Assembly: GCF_005860795.2 (NCBI RefSeq)
Contig: NZ_CP058350.1
Span: 2,324,501-2,388,500, forward strand
DNA from: Peteryoungia desertarenae
GTDB taxonomy: Bacteria; Pseudomonadota; Alphaproteobacteria; Rhizobiales; Rhizobiaceae
Direction: 5' to 3'
DNA: 64,000 nucleotides
Shown one piece after another: positions 47,943-57,520 of the stretch (the first letter of the stretch is position 1; each line of letters begins with the position of its first letter). Both the position numbers and the translations under genes were made by a program. The notes below the pieces were generated by a model. That model was not told the DNA's origin. It was given only the letters and a program-made list of their open reading frames with translations, and searched no databases.

Positions 47943-49388
47943 ATGACCGCTGAACTACTCATTGCTAGCCTGCATCTGGTCGCGCCGGAACTGATCCTGG
48001 CGGTTGGTGCCATGGTGCTGCTCATGATCGGCGTCTTCTCGGGCGATCGGTCTTCGACAACGGTAACCGGACTTGCTGTCGCGGTTCTCATCGTTGCCGG
48101 TCTCTGGGTTATCCTGTCGCCTGTCGAAGGTGAGGCCTTCAATGGGGCCTTCATCTCCGATGGTTATGCCCGCTTCATGAAGGTTCTGGCTCTGATCGGC
48201 TCGATCACCGCGATGATCATGGCGGTGGGTCACGCCCGTTTTGACCATCTCGACAAGTTCGAGTTCCCGGTGCTGCTGGTTCTGGCGACACTTGGCGTCA
48301 TGCTGCTGATTTCCGCCAACGACCTGATCGCGCTCTATCTCGGCCTCGAACTGATGTCGCTGGCGCTCTACGTCGTGGCGGCCATCAATCGCGACAGCCT
48401 CCGTTCAACGGAAGCTGGCCTGAAGTATTTCGTTCTTGGTGCCTTGTCGTCAGGCATGCTGCTTTACGGCATGTCGCTGGTCTACGGCTTCACCGGTAAT
48501 ACCGGCTTTGACGAAATCGCCCTGGTACTGTCGACTGGCGAGCCTTCGCTCGGCCTGATCTTCGGTCTCGTCTTCGTGCTGGCTGGTCTCGCCTTCAAGA
48601 TTTCGGCTGTTCCGTTCCACATGTGGACGCCAGACGTCTATGAAGGAGCGCCGACCCCGGTTACGGCTTTCCTGGCGGCAGCGCCCAAGATCGGCGCCAT
48701 GGCAATCACCGTTCGTATCGTTATCGAAGCCTTCATGCCGATTTTTGCCGAATGGCAGCAGATCGTCGTCTTTATCTCGATTGCCTCGATGGTGCTCGGC
48801 TCGGTCGCGGCTATCGGTCAGCGCAACATCAAGCGTCTGATGGCTTACTCCTCCATCGGTCACATGGGTTATGCTCTGGTCGGTCTTGCGGCTGGCACCT
48901 CAACGGGCGTCAGTGGCGTCGTGCTCTACATGATGATCTATCTTGTCATGACGCTCGGAACCTTCGCCTGCATCATGGCGATGCGTCAGAAGGAAGGTGG
49001 CAACGTCGAAAACATCGATGATCTCGCCGGCCTTTCGACCACGCGGCCTTTCATGGCCTTCGTTTTGACCGCCTTGATGTTCTCGCTTGCCGGCATCCCG
49101 CCACTTGCAGGCTTCTTTGCCAAGTACTTCGTCTTCGTGGCGGCAATCGAAGCGGAGCTTTATGCACTCGCCATCATCGGTATGGTGGGCTCCGTCATCG
49201 GTGCCTACTATTATCTGCGGATCGTGAAGATCATGTGGTTTGATGAGGCCAAGGGCGAGTTTGCCCGCACGTCCGGCGAACTGCGCCTGGTCTTTGGCTT
49301 GTGCGGCCTTTTCGTTGTTGGCTATGTGCTGTTCGGTGGCCCACTTGGAACGGCCGCGGAAGCAGCCGCGAAGACGCTCTTTAATTGA
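47943..49388 (+). CDS. nuoN: NADH-quinone oxidoreductase subunit N
   Basis: This is the third antiporter-like subunit. The 481 residues contain [17 protein letters not shown] and [22 protein letters not shown] 47943 is preferred over an in-frame TTG at 47937. The stop overlaps an upstream TTG of the birA frame. Confidence 0.97.
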   Translation: MTAELLIASLHLVAPELILAVGAMVLLMIGVFSGDRSSTTVTGLAVAVLIVAGLWVILSPVEGEAFNGAFISDGYARFMKVLALIGSITAMIMAVGHARFDHLDKFEFPVLLVLATLGVMLLISANDLIALYLGLELMSLALYVVAAINRDSLRSTEAGLKYFVLGALSSGMLLYGMSLVYGFTGNTGFDEIALVLSTGEPSLGLIFGLVFVLAGLAFKISAVPFHMWTPDVYEGAPTPVTAFLAAAPKIGAMAITVRIVIEAFMPIFAEWQQIVVFISIASMVLGSVAAIGQRNIKRLMAYSSIGHMGYALVGLAAGTSTGVSGVVLYMMIYLVMTLGTFACIMAMRQKEGGNVENIDDLAGLSTTRPFMAFVLTALMFSLAGIPPLAGFFAKYFVFVAAIEAELYALAIIGMVGSVIGAYYYLRIVKIMWFDEAKGEFARTSGELRLVFGLCGLFVVGYVLFGGPLGTAAEAAAKTLFN

Positions 49389-49396
49389 CAGGGGCG

Positions 49397-50152
49397 ATGT
49401 CATCCCGACGCCCGGCGCTCGACGATTTTCGCCATATCGCCCTTGACGTGGTTGCGTCGACCAACACGGAATGCCTCGCCCGCGCTCGCGCGGGCGATCC
49501 CGGTTTATTGTGGGTGACCGCACAGATGCAGACCGGGGGCAGGGGGCGGCGGGGTCGTACCTGGGTTTCCGAGCGCGGCAATCTCTACTCTTCTCTGCTG
49601 TTGATTGATCCGGCAACTGCCGAAGACATGGCCTCGCTGCCGTTGGCTGTCGCACTTGCCGTCCAAAGGACGGTTCGCACAGTGCTGCCGGATCCCGAAA
49701 CATTGGTCGAGGTCAAATGGCCGAATGATGTGCTGATAGATCGGCGCAAGACATCGGGCATCCTGATGGAAGCCGAGCGCCTGCCGGATGGCCGCATGGC
49801 GCTTGTCATCGGCATCGGGATCAACATATTGGCGCGACCGGACGATGCGCCTTATCCCGTTACATCGCTTTCGGACCAAGGTTCTGCAATTTCCCCCGAT
49901 GAACTCTTCGCTCATCTCTATCGTGAGACGGCAGAGATCATTGCGACATGGGATAGGGGGCGCGGCATCGCGGCCATTGCAAGGGAATGGCGCAAGGTCG
50001 CCTGCGGCATTGGTGAAAAGATTACGGTCAACTTGCCGGATCGCTCGATTCCCGGGATATTTGCCGGGATAGATGATAAGGGATTGTTGCTCCTCGACCG
50101 TGGAGCGGACGGAAGAATGACGATCGCCGCTGGCGACGTGTTTTTCGGGTAA
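49397..50152 (+). CDS. birA: Biotin--[acetyl-CoA-carboxylase] ligase
   Basis: BirA activates biotin with ATP and transfers it to the biotin carboxyl carrier protein. The 251 residues comprise the catalytic core (GGRGRRGRTWVSERGNLYSS, VEVKWPNDVLID, LVIGIGINI) and the C-terminal SH3-like domain. There is no N-terminal HTH, so it is not a repressor. ATG 49397 follows AGGGG, and the gene starts 8 bp after nuoN. Confidence 0.95.
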   Translation: MSSRRPALDDFRHIALDVVASTNTECLARARAGDPGLLWVTAQMQTGGRGRRGRTWVSERGNLYSSLLLIDPATAEDMASLPLAVALAVQRTVRTVLPDPETLVEVKWPNDVLIDRRKTSGILMEAERLPDGRMALVIGIGINILARPDDAPYPVTSLSDQGSAISPDELFAHLYRETAEIIATWDRGRGIAAIAREWRKVACGIGEKITVNLPDRSIPGIFAGIDDKGLLLLDRGADGRMTIAAGDVFFG

Positions 50153-50170
50153 ACTTGATCAGGAAATAGA

Positions 50171-51838
50171 ATGTCGAAGAATGATGAACTGGTCTTCCTG
50201 CCACTTGGCGGTGTAGGCGAAATCGGGATGAACCTGGCGCTCTACGGCTTCGGACCTCCCGGCAAACGCCAGTGGATCATGGTCGATTGCGGCGTGACTT
50301 TTCCCGGGCCGGATCTGCCAGGCGTTGATCTCGTTCTGCCGGACATTGGCTTCGTCAAGGAAGAGAAGAAGAACCTCAAGGCGATCATCATTACTCACGC
50401 CCATGAAGATCATTACGGGGCATTGAATGACCTCTGGCCGGGCCTCAATGTCCCGGTCTATGCATCCGGTTTTACGGCGGGCATGCTGGAAGCCAAGCGT
50501 GACTATGAAGGAACGCGCGCCGAAATCCCGATCACGCCCTTCAAGGCCGGGGATACCATCAATGTCGGCCCTTTCAGCATTGAGGCGATTGGTGTCAACC
50601 ACTCGATCCCGCAGCCGATGTCACTGGTTATCCGGACTCCACTTGGCAATCTGATCCACACCGGCGACTGGAAGATTGATCTGGATCCCTCACTCGGGCC
50701 GCTGACCGATGAGGATCGGTTCCGATCTGTCGGCAATGAGGGTGTCCTGGCGCTGATGTGCGACAGCACCAACGCCATGCGCGACGGCGTCTCACCGTCG
50801 GAAGAAGAAGTGTCGGAAGGCCTGCGCAAGATCATCGAGTCGGCGGAGGGCCGTGTGGCGATCACCACCTTTTCCTCCAATGTCGGTCGTATCCGTTCGA
50901 TCGCACAGGCTGCGGAGGCAGCAGGCCGCGAAGTTCTGCTGCTGGGCAGTTCGCTGAAGCGTGTCGTCGCCGTGGCGGATGATCTAGGCCTGATGGAAGG
51001 TCTTCGACCCTTTATTGCAGAAGATGAATTCGGCTTTATCCCGCGTGACAAGGTCGTCGTCATCCTGACGGGTAGCCAGGGCGAGCCCCGCGCGGCCCTT
51101 GCCAAGATCTCGCGTGATGAAATGCGCAACGTCGCCTTGGCCAAGGGTGACACTGTTGTCTTTTCCTCCCGTGCCATTCCCGGGAACGAAAAAGGTATCC
51201 TTGAAATCAAGAATGCGTTGATCGAGCAGGGTGTCCATATCGTCACCGACAATGAGGCACTGGTGCATGTCTCGGGTCATCCCCGCCGCAATGAACTCTT
51301 GAAGATGTATGAGTGGACGAAGCCGCAGGTGCTGGTTCCTGTTCATGGTGAGGCGGCCCATCTTGTCGCGCAGCAGGAACTCGGCCTGCAGGCGGGTATT
51401 CCGACTGTCCCAAAAGTACGCAATGGCGACATGCTTCGTCTTGCGCCAGGCCCCGTTGAGGTGATCGATCAAGCCCGGAGCGGTCGCGTCTACAAGGACG
51501 GAAAGCTCATTGGCGATCTGGATGAAATGGGAATTTCGGAGCGCAAGAAGCTCTCCTATGTCGGCCATGTTTCGGTCAATCTCATCCTCGACAGCCGCTA
51601 TGATTTCGTGGACGATCCAGATGTCGTTGCCATCGGCCTTCCTGAACTGGATTACGAAGGCGAAGTCATGGAGGATACGCTCTATGATGCTGTCCTCGGC
51701 GCGGTTGAAAGTATTCCCCGCACTCGACGCAAGGATCTTGATACGGTTCGCGAGTCGGTCCGCCGTGCTGTGCGTGCTGCAGCAAACGAGGCCTGGGGCA
51801 AGAAGCCGATCGTGACGGTTTTTGTAACCAAGGTCTGA
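50171..51838 (+). CDS. rnj: Ribonuclease J
   Basis: This metallo-beta-lactamase/beta-CASP nuclease has 5'-exonuclease and endonuclease activity in RNA processing and decay. The 555 residues contain ITHAHEDHYGAL (zinc ligands), HSIPQPMSLVIRTPLGN, LCDSTNA-type LMCDSTNAMRDG, and VSGHPRRNELLKMYEWTKPQ. Length is standard for alphaproteobacterial RNase J. Confidence 0.97.
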   Translation: MSKNDELVFLPLGGVGEIGMNLALYGFGPPGKRQWIMVDCGVTFPGPDLPGVDLVLPDIGFVKEEKKNLKAIIITHAHEDHYGALNDLWPGLNVPVYASGFTAGMLEAKRDYEGTRAEIPITPFKAGDTINVGPFSIEAIGVNHSIPQPMSLVIRTPLGNLIHTGDWKIDLDPSLGPLTDEDRFRSVGNEGVLALMCDSTNAMRDGVSPSEEEVSEGLRKIIESAEGRVAITTFSSNVGRIRSIAQAAEAAGREVLLLGSSLKRVVAVADDLGLMEGLRPFIAEDEFGFIPRDKVVVILTGSQGEPRAALAKISRDEMRNVALAKGDTVVFSSRAIPGNEKGILEIKNALIEQGVHIVTDNEALVHVSGHPRRNELLKMYEWTKPQVLVPVHGEAAHLVAQQELGLQAGIPTVPKVRNGDMLRLAPGPVEVIDQARSGRVYKDGKLIGDLDEMGISERKKLSYVGHVSVNLILDSRYDFVDDPDVVAIGLPELDYEGEVMEDTLYDAVLGAVESIPRTRRKDLDTVRESVRRAVRAAANEAWGKKPIVTVFVTKV

Positions 51839-51897
51839 CGGACACCGGCGATCATCTCCGCTAGGCTGTGTTGCCGGAAATCTGGGAGGAGAGGAAT

Positions 51898-52302
51898 ATG
51901 CTCGGACGTTTGAACCATGTGGCAATCGCAGTCCCCGACCTGTCGATCGCCACGGCTTCCTACCGCGATCAACTCGGCGCCAGGGTGTCCCAACCTCAGC
52001 CACTTCCGGAGCATGGAGTAACGGTTGTCTTCGTCGAACTCCCCAATTCGAAGGTGGAGTTGCTGGAGCCGCTGGGAGAGAATTCGCCGATCGCTGCTTT
52101 CCTCGCGAAAAGTCCCGACGGTGGCATGCACCACATCTGCTATGAGGTTGAAGATATCCTTGCTGCTCGCGATCAACTGGTCGCGACAGGTGCGCGCGTC
52201 CTCGGCTCCGGCGAACCCAAGATCGGCGCGCACGGAAAGCCGGTGCTCTTTCTCCATCCAAAGGACTTTTTCGGCACTCTGATCGAACTTGAACAGGTGT
52301 GA
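51898..52302 (+). CDS. mce: Methylmalonyl-CoA epimerase
   Basis: This VOC-fold enzyme interconverts (S)- and (R)-methylmalonyl-CoA in propionate use. The 134 residues show LNHVAIAVPDLSIATASYRD, the metal Glu in VELLEPLGENSPIA and MHHICYEVEDI with the His, as in known epimerases. GGAGGAGAGG precedes ATG 51898; the longer frame to 51868 is not needed. Confidence 0.93.
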   Translation: MLGRLNHVAIAVPDLSIATASYRDQLGARVSQPQPLPEHGVTVVFVELPNSKVELLEPLGENSPIAAFLAKSPDGGMHHICYEVEDILAARDQLVATGARVLGSGEPKIGAHGKPVLFLHPKDFFGTLIELEQV

Positions 52303-52452
52303 TGCGACGCTTTGACCTTTGCCGCCTATGCTGTGAGCGTCTATAGAACCACCAGTTTTGCTCTGGTTGCCTTCTTCTGCTTGCCTGCAGGATCGCAAGC
52401 GAAGTTGAAAACGTTCATATCGTTGACCGCATAGCGCAAGGAATTTGGCCCA

Positions 52453-52722
52453 ATGGCTTTTTTGTCAGGCTTCGCCGTCTATTTCGTCATCTGGTGGCTG
52501 ACCTTGTTCATCGTCTTGCCATTCGGACTGCGCACGCAGGGTGAAGAAGAAAGCGTTGTGCCCGGAACGGTCGAGAGCGCGCCTGCCAGATTTCGTGGCC
52601 TGCGCGTTGTGCTGCTCACGACTGCTGTCTCCGCAGTCATTTACGGATGCTGGCTGATCCTGAGCAATGTGTTCGGCGTCGGTTTCGACGACCTACCCCA
52701 CATCATGCCGCAATTCGACTGA
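52453..52722 (+). CDS. DUF1467 family membrane protein
   Basis: This is an 89-residue protein with two membrane helices (about residues 5-25 and 52-75) and the DUF1467 marks FVIWWLTLFIVLPFGLRTQ. The function is unknown. It commonly lies next to proS in rhizobia. Confidence 0.88.
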   Translation: MAFLSGFAVYFVIWWLTLFIVLPFGLRTQGEEESVVPGTVESAPARFRGLRVVLLTTAVSAVIYGCWLILSNVFGVGFDDLPHIMPQFD

Positions 52723-52758
52723 AGCGCGGTCGCAGGGTGTTCTATGTCAACGAAAGGC

Positions 52759-52788
52759 AAAAAAAAACAAGGTCGTAAGACCTTGTTT
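52759..52788 (-). terminator. Rho-independent terminator of the small RNA
   Basis: AAACAAGGTC pairs perfectly with GACCTTGTTT around a 4-nt loop. On the minus strand it runs into a T tract. It could also limit transcription coming from the plus-strand DUF1467 gene only weakly. Confidence 0.88.
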
Positions 52789-52903
52789 GAAGCATCGCGT
52801 GATCCTTAACCGAAACGGGGCAGCGAACGAGCGCGCCTAAGATCTAATCCTCCCAAGACTTGACCGCGAGATGGCAAGAATTTGAACTCCCTGCCTCTTT
52901 TAT
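52759..52903 (-). ncRNA. Putative small RNA upstream of proS (alpha-r9-like candidate)
   Basis: A complete minus-strand transcription unit is visible: -35 GGTGAC (52934-52939) or TGACAA, -10 TAGGTT (52910-52915), a predicted start near 52903, and a strong terminator. The transcript of about 145 nt has a 5' stem-loop (GGCAGGGA with TTCTTGCC around GTTCAAA, 52873-52895) and the terminator stem. Length, two-hairpin form and place next to proS fit the rhizobial alpha-r9 trans-sRNA family as I remember it. Assignment to that family is from memory and needs a covariance-model search. Confidence 0.6.
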
Positions 52904-52909
52904 GGGCTG

Positions 52910-52939
52910 AACCTAGCCCAATCGCTGGGCTTTGTCACC
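52910..52939 (-). promoter_or_regulatory. Promoter of the small RNA
   Basis: On the minus strand GGTGAC and TAGGTT are 18 nt apart (TGACAA would give 16 nt). The rest of the region to 53199 shows no gene. Confidence 0.5.
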
Positions 52940-53199
52940 CCAAATTTTGACAAATTTGCTACAGCGGCCCAAAAAAATTCTAGCGCTTTCCACTGTCGTA
53001 ATCCCGTCGTGTCTGTTTGCGCTGTCATCCGGAATCTGGTGTTCGAAGGTTCGAAAATCTCTTGTTCGGACCTATATTTGCTCCACAGGAGAGCGGGTTT
53101 TCATCGCTTGCCGAACCAGCTATGAACGCATCCAGAAAAAGCTTTCTCAACTGCTGATTCCGCAGACCATGCGGCAGCGTCAACTGTCTGGAATTTCTT

Positions 53200-54522
53200 A
53201 TGCGTCTGTCGCGCTATTTCATGCCGATCCTGAAGGAAAACCCCAAGGAAGCCGAAATCGTTTCTCACCGTCTTATGCTGCGCGCGGGCATGATCCGCCA
53301 GCAGAGCCAGGGCATCTATTCCTGGCTGCCGCTTGGAAAGCGCGTGCTTGATAAGGTCAATGCAATCGTTCGCGAAGAGCAGGACCGTGCTGGCGCAATC
53401 GAGCTCCTGATGCCGACACTGCAGTCTGCCGAGCTCTGGCAGGAAAGCGGTCGCTATGAGGCCTATGGCAAGGAAATGTTGCGCATCAAGGATCGCCAGG
53501 AACGTCCGATGCTCTATGGTCCCACCAACGAGGAGATGATCACGGACATCTTCCGCTCCTATGTGAAGTCCTACAAGAACCTGCCGCTGAACCTCTATCA
53601 CATCCAGCTGAAGTTTCGCGATGAGATCCGTCCACGCTTCGGCACGATGCGCTCGCGCGAATTCCTGATGAAGGATGCCTATTCCTTCGATCTGACCAAG
53701 GAAGGCGCGATCCACTCCTACAACAAGATGTTCGTGGCCTATCTGCGCACCTTCGCCCGGCTTGGCGTGCGCGCCATACCGATGCGCGCCGACACGGGGC
53801 CGATCGGCGGCAACCACAGCCACGAATTCATCATTCTGGCGGACACCGGCGAATCGGAAGTCTTTTCTCACAAGTGCTTCATTGAATTCGACATTCCGTC
53901 CGAAAACACCGATTTCGACGATGTTGCCGGTCTGCAGGCGATTTTTGACAAGTGGACCTCGGTCTATGCGGCAACATCGGAAATGCACGACGAGGCAGCC
54001 TTTGCCGCCATTCCCGAAACCGAGCGCCTTTCGGCACGCGGCATCGAGGTGGGCCACATCTTCTATTTCGGCACGAAATATTCCGAGCCGATGGGTGCCA
54101 AGGTGCAAGGGCCCGACGGCAAAGAGCACCTTGTCCACATGGGATCCTACGGCATTGGCCCGACGCGCCTTGTTCCCGCCATCATCGAAGCCTCGCATGA
54201 TGAGAACGGAATCATCTGGCCGGCCTCGGTCGCGCCGTTCGATGCCTCGGTGATCAACATGAAGGCAGGCGACGCGGCCTGCGATGCCGCTTGTGAAACG
54301 ATTTACGCCGCGTTGCAGAAGGCGGGCAAGGATGTGCTCTACGACGACACCGATGATCGGGCAGGGACGAAGTTTGCCACTGCCGACCTGATAGGCGTAC
54401 CGGTGCAGATCATTGCCGGACCGCGTTCGATTGCCGCTGGTGAAGTCGAACTGAAGGATCGCAAGAGCGGCGCCCGTGAGACGATGACGATCGAAGCCGC
54501 GATCAACAAGCTGACCGCCTGA
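53200..54522 (+). CDS. proS: Prolyl-tRNA synthetase (short, editing-domain-less type)
   Basis: This class II synthetase charges tRNA-Pro. The 440 residues contain motif 1 ([21 protein letters not shown]), motif 2 ([21 protein letters not shown]) and motif 3 ([17 protein letters not shown]). The INS editing domain of longer bacterial enzymes is absent, as in other alphaproteobacteria. Confidence 0.97.
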   Translation: MRLSRYFMPILKENPKEAEIVSHRLMLRAGMIRQQSQGIYSWLPLGKRVLDKVNAIVREEQDRAGAIELLMPTLQSAELWQESGRYEAYGKEMLRIKDRQERPMLYGPTNEEMITDIFRSYVKSYKNLPLNLYHIQLKFRDEIRPRFGTMRSREFLMKDAYSFDLTKEGAIHSYNKMFVAYLRTFARLGVRAIPMRADTGPIGGNHSHEFIILADTGESEVFSHKCFIEFDIPSENTDFDDVAGLQAIFDKWTSVYAATSEMHDEAAFAAIPETERLSARGIEVGHIFYFGTKYSEPMGAKVQGPDGKEHLVHMGSYGIGPTRLVPAIIEASHDENGIIWPASVAPFDASVINMKAGDAACDAACETIYAALQKAGKDVLYDDTDDRAGTKFATADLIGVPVQIIAGPRSIAAGEVELKDRKSGARETMTIEAAINKLTA

Positions 54523-54541
54523 GGACAGGCGAGGAGAGAAT

Positions 54542-55849
54542 ATGGCGAGCGAAGCCGCTGGCACGCAGACAGAGACGACCTCAAGGCCAACGTCTGCCCG
54601 CCCCTTTTCGGGATTTGAGCGGATGGTGGCCTGGCGCTACCTCCGCGCAAGGCGCAAGGAGGCATTCATCTCGGTCATTGCCGGCTTTTCCTTTGTTGGC
54701 ATCATGCTCGGTGTGGCGACACTGATCATCGTCATGGCGGTGATGAACGGGTTCCGAACCGAGCTGATCTCCCGCATCCTTGGCATCAACGGTCACATGA
54801 TCGTTCAGCCCATCGACTCGCCTCTGTCCGATTATGCTGAGCTGACAAACCGCATTGCCGCCGTGCCGGGTGTGACCAAGGCATTGCCGCTTGTCGAGGG
54901 GCAGACGCTTGCATCCGGTCGTCAGGGCGTAGGGACCGGTGCCCTTGTGCGCGGCGTACGTCCCGATGACCTGACCAAGCTGACCACGGTCTCTGGAAAC
55001 ATCCGCCAGGGCGACCTTGTCGGCTTTGCCACCGGCGAGGGGGTCCTGGTCGGCTCGCGGATGGCATCGCAACTGGGCCTGAGCGCGGGCGACATGATCA
55101 CGCTCGTGTCTCCGGAAGGCGACATCACGCCACTCGGCGTCAATCCGCGCGTCAAGTCCTATCCGATCTCTGGGATCTTCGAGATCGGCATGTCGGAATA
55201 TGATGCCTCGATCATCTATATGCCGCTGGAGGAGGCGCAGCTCTATTTCAACGCGGAAGGCATCGTCCAGTCGATCGAGATCTTCATCGATCACCCCGAC
55301 AACGTCGATGAGTTGCGTCCGTTGATCGAGGAGGCCGCCGGTCGCCAGATCTTCATCACGGACTGGCGCCAGCGAAACCAGACGTTCTTTTCGGCCCTGC
55401 AAGTCGAGCGAAATGTCATGTTCATGATCCTGACGCTGATCGTTCTTGTCGCCGCGCTCAACATCATTTCGGGCCTCATCATGCTGGTGAAGGACAAGTC
55501 GAGCGATATCGCCATTCTGAGAACCATGGGCGCAACTTCTGCGTCGATCATGCGTATTTTCTTTATGACGGGTGCGGCGATTGGAACGACGGGTACTTTT
55601 GCCGGCGTGGTTCTCGGCTTGGTCGTCTGTCTGAACATCGAGTCCATTCGCCAGTTCTTCTCCTGGGTCTCAGGCACGGTCCTGTTTGATCCGGAGCTCT
55701 ACTTCCTCAGCCAGTTGCCAGCTGACATGAACGCCGGCGAGACCGTATCTGTCGTCATCATGGCGCTCAGCCTGTCCTTCCTGGCGACAATCTTCCCGGC
55801 CTGGAGAGCCTCGCGGCTGGATCCAGTCCAGGCGCTCCGATACGAATAA
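54542..55849 (+). CDS. lolC: Lipoprotein-releasing ABC transporter permease LolC/LolE
   Basis: This is the inner-membrane permease that extracts outer-membrane lipoproteins. The 435 residues have one helix near residues 40-65 ([20 protein letters not shown]), a large periplasmic domain, three C-terminal helices ([20 protein letters not shown]) and a FtsX end ([18 protein letters not shown]). Alphaproteobacteria often have a single LolC/E (LolF), which would form a homodimer with LolD. Confidence 0.95.
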   Translation: MASEAAGTQTETTSRPTSARPFSGFERMVAWRYLRARRKEAFISVIAGFSFVGIMLGVATLIIVMAVMNGFRTELISRILGINGHMIVQPIDSPLSDYAELTNRIAAVPGVTKALPLVEGQTLASGRQGVGTGALVRGVRPDDLTKLTTVSGNIRQGDLVGFATGEGVLVGSRMASQLGLSAGDMITLVSPEGDITPLGVNPRVKSYPISGIFEIGMSEYDASIIYMPLEEAQLYFNAEGIVQSIEIFIDHPDNVDELRPLIEEAAGRQIFITDWRQRNQTFFSALQVERNVMFMILTLIVLVAALNIISGLIMLVKDKSSDIAILRTMGATSASIMRIFFMTGAAIGTTGTFAGVVLGLVVCLNIESIRQFFSWVSGTVLFDPELYFLSQLPADMNAGETVSVVIMALSLSFLATIFPAWRASRLDPVQALRYE

Positions 55850-55862
55850 GGATGCCCCGTTG

Positions 55863-56552
55863 ATGGCCACGCAACCCGTTCTGTCATTGACCGATATCGA
55901 CCGGAGCTATGGGCAAGGCGAAACCACGCTGCAGATCCTGAAGGGCGCAAACTTCACGCTCAACGCGGGCGAAACGGTTGCCCTTGTTGCGCCTTCCGGT
56001 ACGGGAAAGTCGACGCTCTTGCATATTGCCGGTCTGCTGGAGCACCCGGATGGCGGAGACGTGCTCGTTGGCGGCGTTCCCTGCCAGCATCTTGGAGACG
56101 ATCAACGCACAGCGATGCGCCGGAATTCCATCGGCTTCGTCTACCAGTTCCATCATCTGCTGCCAGAATTCTCGGCCCTCGAAAACGTCATGATGCCGCA
56201 ACTCGTCGGCGGTCTCAGCCACAAGGAAGCCGCCGAACGCTCCCAGCAGCTTCTCGATTACATGCGGGTGGGACACCGTGCGCATCATCGTCCGGCCGAG
56301 CTTTCCGGCGGTGAGCAGCAGCGGGTCGCGATTGCACGGGCGGTCGCAAACGCGCCGCTCGTTTTGCTGGCCGATGAACCAACAGGCAATCTCGATCCCG
56401 AAACGGCGGCTTATGTCTTTTCGGCGCTTGAGGCACTGGTGCGGCAGTCAGGATTGTCGGCGCTGATCGCAACGCACAATCATGACCTCGCACGTCGTAT
56501 GGACCGCTGCATTACGCTGGTCGATGGCAAGGTCATTCCCTTCGACGCATGA
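55863..56552 (+). CDS. lolD: Lipoprotein-releasing ABC transporter ATPase LolD
   Basis: This is an ABC ATPase with Walker [13 protein letters not shown]-loop [17 protein letters not shown], signature [14 protein letters not shown] and Walker [25 protein letters not shown] is typical of LolD. ATG 55863 is preferred to the in-frame TTG at 55860. It lies 13 bp after the permease gene. Confidence 0.97.
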   Translation: MATQPVLSLTDIDRSYGQGETTLQILKGANFTLNAGETVALVAPSGTGKSTLLHIAGLLEHPDGGDVLVGGVPCQHLGDDQRTAMRRNSIGFVYQFHHLLPEFSALENVMMPQLVGGLSHKEAAERSQQLLDYMRVGHRAHHRPAELSGGEQQRVAIARAVANAPLVLLADEPTGNLDPETAAYVFSALEALVRQSGLSALIATHNHDLARRMDRCITLVDGKVIPFDA

Positions 56553-56585
56553 CGTTGATTGAGAACAGTCGATCAACGCACCGCG

Positions 56586-57170
56586 CTATTGCCCAAGGCA
56601 GATCTCGTCCGCCCCGCTTGAGCTCCAGTCTGAGACCGTGATGCGTTGAGGCGTCGTCTTGCCTGACTTTCCGTCCTTCACATATGCACCGGTGAGAACA
56701 TTGTAATCACAGCTGCCATGGGCATCGAGATCGAGCGTGTCATAGTGACTGTAGGTCATGCCCGCGACTAAGAATTCGCCGTCACGATAGGCGATGGTGA
56801 GGGTTTGCTCCCAACGGCCCCGCCCAATGCCCGAGTTTTCGCTGCGGACCCGGATAGAGCCACTTTCTGTTGCGGCAATGGTTGGATCTTGCCCGTAGAG
56901 GCCGTCAAGACTGGCATTCCCCCAGACGAAATTCTTCACCTGGATCACGGGCCTCAGCAGGGGGCGGTCAGCGTCCTCAAGGTAAAGTACAAGTCCGATA
57001 TCCTCATCCTCGGAACCGGGTGCGACAAGCAGCGCCAGATCTGTCTTCCCGTCCTTGTTCCAGTCTCCGGATGCTCCACCGATGACCCGCTCCATTGGGA
57101 ACTCGGAGCCGAAGGCTGGTTGGGTTGCCAGGGCGAGGCCACAGAGCAGCACGAAGGTCAGGGCTTTCAT
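56586..57170 (-). CDS. Secreted FG-GAP-like hypothetical protein
   Basis: This is a 194-residue protein with a signal peptide (MKALTFVLLCGLALATQPAFG). A calcium-binding FG-GAP/VCBS-like motif, GDWNKDGKTDLALLV, lies near residue 37. Four cysteines include one in GSCDYN and one near the end (DEICLGQ). The function is unknown. ATG 57170 is the likely start; the longer frame to 57296 has no signal. Confidence 0.72.
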   Translation of the reverse strand: MKALTFVLLCGLALATQPAFGSEFPMERVIGGASGDWNKDGKTDLALLVAPGSEDEDIGLVLYLEDADRPLLRPVIQVKNFVWGNASLDGLYGQDPTIAATESGSIRVRSENSGIGRGRWEQTLTIAYRDGEFLVAGMTYSHYDTLDLDAHGSCDYNVLTGAYVKDGKSGKTTPQRITVSDWSSSGADEICLGQ

Positions 57171-57316
57171 GGCAGGTTCCTTATCAGGCGGCACCGGGAT
57201 CGGTGCGAGAGGCGCAGATGGTAGCCCGATCCATCGATTCCGCAACCGACCTTTTTGGGTTGACAGGAGAACATAAAAAGAACAAAATAAAAACATAGGA
57301 TAGACAGGAGACAGAG

Positions 57317-57403
57317 ATGACGGATTTTATTCGTGACGTTGCTGCATTCGCCTCGATGACTATGTTCCTCGCCAGCGTGACGGTGATCATGCTGGCCCTC
57401 TGA
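57317..57403 (+). CDS. Putative 28-residue membrane peptide
   Basis: The open frame encodes MTDFIRDVAAFASMTMFLAS and ends VTVIMLAL: one membrane helix after a short polar start. GGAG lies 7 nt before the ATG. I recognise no named family. It sits alone between the FG-GAP gene and dnaE; the rest of the 341-bp gap shows nothing else. Confidence 0.45.
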   Translation: MTDFIRDVAAFASMTMFLASVTVIMLAL

Positions 57404-57520
57404 CCTGGCTGCATTTCTTGGCGCCAGAGATCTGTTTGCGACCTCAATGCAAGCTGGACTTGCCCGTTGATTGAGCCGAAGATCACTCCGATTCCGATGC
57501 GGTAATTCTGGGTGATGGAA

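Noticed and set aside
49385-49396. TTG start of birA overlapping the nuoN stop
   Set aside because: It would couple the two genes, but ATG 49397 has AGGGG in front and gives the normal N-terminus.
52860-52920. Possible tRNA or tRNA pseudogene on the minus strand
   Set aside because: The GTTCAAATTC string looks like a T-arm, but no acceptor stem, D-arm or anticodon arm pairs; it is better explained as the 5' hairpin of the small RNA.
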